Part shown: positions 32,948 to 37,223 of the stretch, one piece after another | Layout: each line of letters begins with the position of its first letter | How positions within the stretch are numbered: the first letter of the stretch is position 1 | NCBI GenBank assembly: GCA_903921605.1 | Contig: CAIXQV010000295.1 | Coordinates: forward strand, 1 to 37,223 | DNA: 37,223 nt | Direction of reading: 5' to 3' | Source of the DNA: an uncultured Planctomycetaceae bacterium | Lineage (GTDB): Bacteria > Planctomycetota > Planctomycetia > Planctomycetales > Planctomycetaceae | Program-made: the position numbers and the translations under genes | The notes under the pieces: model-generated | Seen by the model: only the letters and a program-made list of their open reading frames with translations | What the model was told of the DNA's origin: nothing | Database searches by the model: none

Positions 32948-34369
32948 ATGAAATCACGCCATCTGTCATCTCGCCGTCTTATGGCCTTGAGTCTGCTGGG
33001 GATCAGCCTCGGAATCGTGCCCGGTTGTGGACTCTCCTCAGGACTGCGGCGCGAACCAGACCATGTCTACTCAGACTCGACTCCGCCAATGCTCCAGCAG
33101 CAACCCGGTGTCCAGCCTTTGCCGGCCCGCGCTCATTATCCGGATGAAAACACAACGATGTCAGCCACCGGTTCTGCTTTGCAGCCGGATGGTGTGGTGC
33201 GTCTTGGTGGCCATCAGCAGCCGCCGACAGTGAGTGAATCAAGCCAAACCACCATCGCAAACTCGAAATCATCAGCCGCTCAACCCTCATCGCCGCACAG
33301 CGAATTCGTCCTGGCCAGCTATCAGCCTGAGGACGCGAATTCATCACGCCCGGGCGAACCAATCTTCACGCAGGCCGACCCGCGCCTCGAAACGGGAGAC
33401 AAATGCTTCCCACGAAATCAAATGGAAACGATTGCTCCGGCCCCGCTGGCCGATCTGTTTCCCGATGAATACGTTTTCGACGGTGGTGACCGTGATCTGT
33501 CCGCGGCGATGCATACCAATCGCAGTGGCCTCGACACCGAAGACACCGTGGCCGCGTTCGCAGACCATACCGGTGAGCTTCGAACAACAGCGTCCAATCG
33601 AGTTGCCGTCTACGCACCTCGATTCGGTTCTGTGCGAACAGTGACCGGGCTTGTGGCTGACGTCAAAGTTGACAAAGCGATTGGTGCGAAGGACAACATC
33701 GCTGTTGGAAACCTGAAGACCGGAAACGCCGCGCAGGAGAATGTCCACGACACTTCCTTGTCTGGTCTCGAAACTCGAGATCGTGTGGATGGCATGAAGG
33801 GTGCCACGCCTCCAATGCAGAACAAGCGTATGGAGATTGCCGGCCAGAATCGCAAAGTGGACGAAGGGCACGAAGGGCGTGACGTTAAATCTCCGGGCAT
33901 CTTCCATCGCAAGGATGGCATCGAGATCGCCGAACAAGTGCAGAATGCGATCACATGGACTCGAGATCAGTTCCCGGTCATCACAGCGACAACAACCAAC
34001 GCATCTGAGATCTCCGCTAAGTTTAAGGTACAGCAGACGATTGGCGTGAAGGATGAGCGAGAAACCAAGGGCAACGTGCGAATCGTAAAACTGGCGGATC
34101 GCGATGAGGCTCGACCAGGCGACACGATTACCTTCACGATCAACTTCCAGAACACCGGTGACTTCGATGTTTACGATGTCAGCATCGTCGACAATCTCAC
34201 GCCTCGCCTGGCCTACGTCAGCGGATCCGCAGAGATTGACGAAAAGCACCCCGGCGAAGTGTCTGTCGAACCTAATGGCGAAGGCAGCGAAATCCTGACC
34301 TTCAAACTGGACAAGCCGCTCAAAGGTCACGCCAGCGGAACGATCACGTTCGAAGCAGTTGTGCGCTGA
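32948..34369 (+). CDS. DUF11-domain lipoprotein (OmcB-like C-terminus)
   Basis: 473 residues. Signal peptide with lipobox IVPGC, so Cys27 is the lipidated residue. The middle is a long polar region, then from about residue 375 there is a DUF11 domain: VRIVKLADRDEARPGDTITF, TINFQNTGDFDVYDVSIVDN, LTPRLAYVSGSAE, and a closing LKGHASGTITFEAVVR. This domain occurs in OmcB-type and other surface proteins and forms an immunoglobulin-like sandwich. AGGA is nine bases before ATG 32948; a frame open to 32906 overlaps the previous gene and is not used. It is the third of a co-directional trio. It looks like a structural or adhesive cell-surface lipoprotein; partner unknown. Confidence 0.82.
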   Translation: MKSRHLSSRRLMALSLLGISLGIVPGCGLSSGLRREPDHVYSDSTPPMLQQQPGVQPLPARAHYPDENTTMSATGSALQPDGVVRLGGHQQPPTVSESSQTTIANSKSSAAQPSSPHSEFVLASYQPEDANSSRPGEPIFTQADPRLETGDKCFPRNQMETIAPAPLADLFPDEYVFDGGDRDLSAAMHTNRSGLDTEDTVAAFADHTGELRTTASNRVAVYAPRFGSVRTVTGLVADVKVDKAIGAKDNIAVGNLKTGNAAQENVHDTSLSGLETRDRVDGMKGATPPMQNKRMEIAGQNRKVDEGHEGRDVKSPGIFHRKDGIEIAEQVQNAITWTRDQFPVITATTTNASEISAKFKVQQTIGVKDERETKGNVRIVKLADRDEARPGDTITFTINFQNTGDFDVYDVSIVDNLTPRLAYVSGSAEIDEKHPGEVSVEPNGEGSEILTFKLDKPLKGHASGTITFEAVVR

Positions 34370-34562
34370 TCGCGTGACCACCTGCGTTTTTTTACGCCAG
34401 CCGTTCCTCGCAAATCTCTCTGTCTTCACCCAGCGGACTCGCGGCTGAACAAACCAACATGGGTTCTGCCAGGTCGGGCAGGGCGGATGCTTCAACGGAA
34501 ATCGGCCTGCGAACCGCCAGAAGTCGTGTCAATCTGACGCAAAGAATGCTATCCTCCCGGTA

Positions 34563-34586
34563 GACGGAAGTCCGTCGAAGCTTCGA
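34563..34586. promoter_or_regulatory. Two adjacent palindromes just before a DUF1501 start
   Basis: GACGGAAGTCCGTC (34563-34576; 6-base arms, 2-base spacer) overlaps TCGAAGCTTCGA (34575-34586, a perfect 12-base palindrome). They end immediately before the AGGAGG of DUF1501 no. 4. They could form competing leader stems or be an operator. Function is inference. Confidence 0.4.
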
Positions 34587-34597
34587 AGGAGGACGTG

Positions 34598-36010
34598 ATG
34601 TTACATCGTCGAGATGCCATGCTGCAGCTGGGTTCCGCTTGCGGTGCGCTGACGCTTCCACAGTTGCTGAAGTCCGAGAAAACCGCTTACGCGGAAACGT
34701 CTCCTGCGAAGCCACGCAAAGCCAAATCCTGCATCTTCCTCTTTATGTGGGGCGGACAGCCTCAGCAGGATATGTGGGATCTGAAGCCGAACGCTCCCGA
34801 AGGAGTTCGCAGTCCCTTCGCTCCCATTGCGACAAACGTCCCGGGCATCACATTCAGCGATCAGATGCCGATGCTGTCTCAGCACGCGGACAAGATGTCG
34901 ATCATTCGCTCACTGAATCACTCAACAACCGATCACGGAGTTTCCGTCTATCACACATTGACGGGACGCCCGATGGTCCCGCCCAGAACCTTCCCTTCCA
35001 ACGGTCGCCGACGCACCGATTTCCCCTCCATCGGCTCTATGTTTTCATACCTTGGCGAGAAGGGCGAAATCCCGGCCAGCTTTAGCATCCCGCGCCCCGT
35101 CGCCCATGACGGACTTCGATATGCGGGGACTCACGCCGGCTTTCTGGGGTCGCCTCATGATCCCGTGGAACTCGGGCAGGTCTACAATCATGTGGAAATT
35201 GGCCCGAGGAAAGATGTGGAAGAAGATCGACTGCCACTGACTCCTCCGGATGGTGTTTCGATCGCTCGCCTGAAGGCACGACGCGGACTCTTGAGCGTGA
35301 TGGAGTCGCAGGACAGAGCTCTCCAACACGACCCAATGATAGCAGCCCAGCAAGGCATTTATGAAGATGCTTACCGTCTGATTAATTCCACAGCCGTCGC
35401 AGCGTCTCTCGACCTGAGTTCTGAATCAGCGGAAACTCGTGATCGCTACGGCCGCAATGAGTACGGCGACAGCTTCCTGACGGCTCGACGCATGATTGAG
35501 GCGGGCGTTCGTCTGGTCACGGTCAATTGGATGTTCATTACTCCAGCCGCAAAAGTTTATAACGTCTGGGATACTCACGGCGGCCTGAACGACCTTGAAC
35601 ACGGTGCCACGGGATACGGCATGCTGAAAGCTCACTACTGCCTCCCGGCTTTTGATCGAGCTTTCTCGGCGTTGCTTGAAGATCTGTCGCTTCGCAATAT
35701 GCTCGACGAAACACTGGTCGCCTGTGCTGGAGAATTCGGCCGGACACCAAAGATCAATCCGGCCAATGGTCGAGACCACTGGCCGTTTTGCTACTCCGCA
35801 GTGCTCGCCGGAGGCGGAGTTCAGGGCGGTTCCACTTATGGCAGCAGCGACAAACAGGCCGCTTACGTCAAAGAGAATCCCGTGACGCCAGGCGATTATC
35901 TGGCGACCGTCTGCCATGCCTGCGGTCTGGATTCTTCACGAATGATCCAGGACCTGCAGGGCCGACCATTTCAAATCTGCGACGGCGAACCAATCCACGC
36001 GATTCTGTAA
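34598..36010 (+). CDS. DUF1501 family exported protein no. 4
   Basis: 470 residues. ATG 34598 has AGGAGG five bases upstream, the best ribosome-binding site in the window. A short Tat leader follows (HRRDAMLQLG, residues 3-12). DUF1501 motifs: MWGGQPQQDMWDLKPN, NVWDTHGGLN, AGEFGRTPKINPANGRDHWP, and the tail CDGEPIHAIL. Between Arg and the first motif there is only a short spacer, so the mature protein begins soon. It differs from the other three in having QQDMWDLK. Stands alone, 228 bases after the DUF11 lipoprotein. No cytochrome partner gene is adjacent. Substrate unknown. Confidence 0.92.
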   Translation: MLHRRDAMLQLGSACGALTLPQLLKSEKTAYAETSPAKPRKAKSCIFLFMWGGQPQQDMWDLKPNAPEGVRSPFAPIATNVPGITFSDQMPMLSQHADKMSIIRSLNHSTTDHGVSVYHTLTGRPMVPPRTFPSNGRRRTDFPSIGSMFSYLGEKGEIPASFSIPRPVAHDGLRYAGTHAGFLGSPHDPVELGQVYNHVEIGPRKDVEEDRLPLTPPDGVSIARLKARRGLLSVMESQDRALQHDPMIAAQQGIYEDAYRLINSTAVAASLDLSSESAETRDRYGRNEYGDSFLTARRMIEAGVRLVTVNWMFITPAAKVYNVWDTHGGLNDLEHGATGYGMLKAHYCLPAFDRAFSALLEDLSLRNMLDETLVACAGEFGRTPKINPANGRDHWPFCYSAVLAGGGVQGGSTYGSSDKQAAYVKENPVTPGDYLATVCHACGLDSSRMIQDLQGRPFQICDGEPIHAIL

Positions 36011-36048
36011 ACGAGTCCGCTCAGCCATCGTTTTGTCGCACTTTTCCC

Positions 36049-36083
36049 ATCTCAAATCTGAAGTTTCAAATCTCAAATTTCAG
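36049..36083. repeat. AT-rich microrepeat between convergent genes
   Basis: Overlapping copies of TCAAATCT/TCTCAAAT-type units: ATCTCAAATCTGAAGTTTC and AAATCTCAAATTTCAG. It lies in the 77-base gap between DUF1501 no. 4 and the next, convergent gene. Such AAATTTGAGA-type runs look like dispersed low-complexity repeats. Confidence 0.5.
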
Positions 36084-36087
36084 GGAC

Positions 36088-36960
36088 TCAAACGGCTGCA
36101 AGATTCAGATCTTTCAGCACGTCTGTATACCGATCCCATGGAACAGGTTTGATCGGCAGCGCGGCGCAACGTGGGTCGAGTGACAGATCGAGCACATACA
36201 TCGTCTCCGCGAAGGCCGTACGTTTCCCGGCGGCACGAAGGCTCTGAATATTGGCCTGCTCCTTTTGGAAGCGACTGGCCATTTCCATCAGGGACAGAAT
36301 CCTAGGACCATCGGAGCCGTGCTCCACGTGAATCTGGCGAGCCTTCGACCAGTCTTCGAACTGTGACAGATCCTGCATTCTGACCAGCATGATCGTGATG
36401 GGCTGGTGATGAGACAACGCCGCAGGTTCGCAGCAAGCCGTCATCACGTAAACATCGTGAGCAAACTGACCATTCGACGCACGGTCACAGACGAAGTTCG
36501 TTAATGTCTCCAGAAGATACGAACCTTCCGCGCCGTCCATCGAAATCAGCGTCTGCCTCGCAGTCACATGCTGAGCTCGCTTCGAAAGGATCCCGGCAAG
36601 GTGCCCATTGGGAACAACTCGATTCAGTTCAGACTGGCCCAGCGTTCGAACTCGAAGTGCAGTTACAGATTTGATCTCACCAGAAGCCGTAGTAGTCTGT
36701 TTCGACTCCAGCACATGCTGATGAATCACGATGGTATCGCGAGCATCACCTTTCAGAATTGACTGTCGTTCCTTCATCCTGCGACGGCGCGCAATAAACG
36801 CGGTGGTCAGGCTACCAACGGCCATACCAAGCAGAACACCCAAACCTCGACCACTGACTTCATGCAACATCACGGTAAACACGGCATATCTCACTGCGAG
36901 CCTCAGCACACGAATCAACGGCAACCCAAGTTGCCGCGGGCGTGCAGAACTGAAGCACAT
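36088..36960 (-). CDS. Hypothetical membrane-anchored protein
   Basis: 290 residues. Two closely spaced hydrophobic stretches at about residues 16-32 and 39-56 (LRLAVRYAVFTVMLHEV and GVLLGMAVGSLTTAFIA) are followed by a basic stop-transfer RRRRMKERQ, so the C-terminal 230 residues should face the cytoplasm. The soluble part has no domain I recognise; ITIMLVRMQDLSQFEDW and SLMEMASRFQKEQANIQSLR are helical, and three cysteines (TACCEPAAL) lie near the middle. The start is uncertain: ATG 36960 gives a Cys-containing leader, and a later ATG near 36870 lies inside the first hydrophobic stretch. It may be a GGDEF-like half by topology, but no GGDEF motif is present, so I assign none. Confidence 0.65.
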   Translation of the reverse strand: MCFSSARPRQLGLPLIRVLRLAVRYAVFTVMLHEVSGRGLGVLLGMAVGSLTTAFIARRRRMKERQSILKGDARDTIVIHQHVLESKQTTTASGEIKSVTALRVRTLGQSELNRVVPNGHLAGILSKRAQHVTARQTLISMDGAEGSYLLETLTNFVCDRASNGQFAHDVYVMTACCEPAALSHHQPITIMLVRMQDLSQFEDWSKARQIHVEHGSDGPRILSLMEMASRFQKEQANIQSLRAAGKRTAFAETMYVLDLSLDPRCAALPIKPVPWDRYTDVLKDLNLAAV

Positions 36961-37048
36961 AGAAACGCAGTGAGTGAATCAAGGGATCACGGCAATTCAC
37001 AAGTGCTTTCCCAACAGCCACTTAGATCTCTTATACCACGCGAAGAAA

Positions 37049-37101
37049 TCCCGTCGGCGGAGCGACGGGCGTACAGTACACCCGTCGCTCCGTCGACGGG
37101 A
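37049..37101. repeat. Long palindromic repeat, copy 2
   Basis: Arms 37049-37069 and 37081-37101 pair with one G-T mismatch, around a central 11 bases. Arm sequence matches copy 1 at 10749-10801 except for one base, and the overall length is the same (53 bases) with different central bases. It lies in the gap between the hypothetical membrane protein and the gene that runs off the right edge. Confidence 0.9.
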
Positions 37102-37156
37102 ATACACGCAGCCAGCAAAGAACAAGAGTTGTCACCTCCGCGCGTCAACAACACGG

Positions 37157-37223
37157 CTATCGCTGATAAATCGGCAGGAAGCCTTTATCCAGTTGCAGCA
37201 TGATGCAACTCAGAGCCGTCACA
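37157..37223 (-). CDS. Last codons of a gene cut by the window edge
   Basis: Minus-strand frame open to the edge, ending with the stop at 37157. The visible end reads TALSCIMLQLDKGFLPIYQR (20 residues). The pattern of a small-residue helix followed by LPIYQR recalls the C-terminal repeat of planctomycete prenyltransferase/squalene-oxidase-repeat proteins, but 21 residues cannot prove it. The other frames at the edge stop earlier. Confidence 0.5.
   Translation of the reverse strand, partial: VTALSCIMLQLDKGFLPIYQR

Noticed and set aside
33344..34495. Minus-strand frame of 383 codons
   Set aside because: Antisense to the DUF11 lipoprotein gene, and Arg/Cys-rich in the way typical of antisense frames in GC-biased genes.
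34392..34715. Minus-strand frame across the gap before DUF1501 no. 4
   Set aside because: It overlaps the AGGAGG and the start of that gene, contains no domain, and only part of it lies in free space. The stretch from about 34392 to 34530 looks mildly protein-like but is too short to call.
1..37223. CRISPR array, integrase, transposase or phage genes
   Set aside because: I looked for regularly spaced repeats and for mobile-element proteins on both strands and found none. The repeats seen are single palindromes and short tandem units.

Overview
The window reads as chromosomal DNA of a planctomycete (Planctomycetota, probably order Planctomycetales). This is inferred from content: four Tat-exported DUF1501 proteins, a DUF1080 protein, a secreted beta-propeller of glycosidase type, DUF11 surface lipoproteins, a planctomycete-type transketolase, and loosely packed genes on both strands without long operons. 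I see no tRNA, rRNA, CRISPR array, integrase or insertion sequence, so it looks like ordinary chromosome and not a mobile island.

Layout. 1-2153 (minus): the amino half of a transketolase, trmB, and a FabZ/FabA-like hot-dog dehydratase. 2525-4767 (plus): a two-CBS protein and a membrane-anchored DUF11 protein. 4928-6897 (minus): coaX and a lipoprotein ending in a YHS-like metal-binding domain. 7152-7832 (plus): DUF1080, followed by a clear terminator. 7989-10072 (minus): a PRPP synthetase and thyX. 10232-10720 (plus): ogt, followed by a perfect long palindrome. 10806-16721 (minus): mtnA, DUF1501 no. 1, a degenerate phosphohexomutase, apt and pssA. 17108-19068 (plus): DUF1501 no. 2 and a YhcH-family protein. 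19117-21460 (minus): DUF1501 no. 3, a possible tiny gene and an unknown cytosolic protein. 21676-24093 (plus): a secreted alpha/beta hydrolase and a secreted beta-helix protein. 24127-25668 (minus): a secreted beta-propeller. 25832-28264 (plus): a radical SAM protein and an NAD-dependent epimerase. 28281-30489 (minus): a coupled pair, a LolA-like protein and a VWA protein. 30842-34369 (plus): three exported envelope proteins, two of them paralogues. 34598-36010 (plus): DUF1501 no. 4. 36088-36960 (minus): an unknown membrane protein. The right edge carries a second copy of the palindrome and the last codons of a minus-strand gene.

Two themes stand out. One is nucleotide and one-carbon housekeeping: PRPP synthetase, adenine phosphoribosyltransferase, methylthioribose-1-phosphate isomerase, ThyX and TrmB. 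Prs makes the PRPP that Apt consumes, and MtnA belongs to the pathway that releases adenine from methylthioadenosine. The other is an exported proteome suited to polysaccharide use and envelope structure: DUF1501, DUF1080, beta-helix, beta-propeller, esterase, DUF11 lipoproteins, VWA and LolA-like proteins.

The best leads for something new are the phosphohexomutase-like protein that has lost its catalytic serine motif, the lipoprotein that joins a beta-barrel-like domain to a YHS-like domain, the radical SAM protein with a cysteine-rich tail next to an epimerase, the three-gene envelope cluster, and the dispersed palindromic repeats. None is proven here to be a new system.
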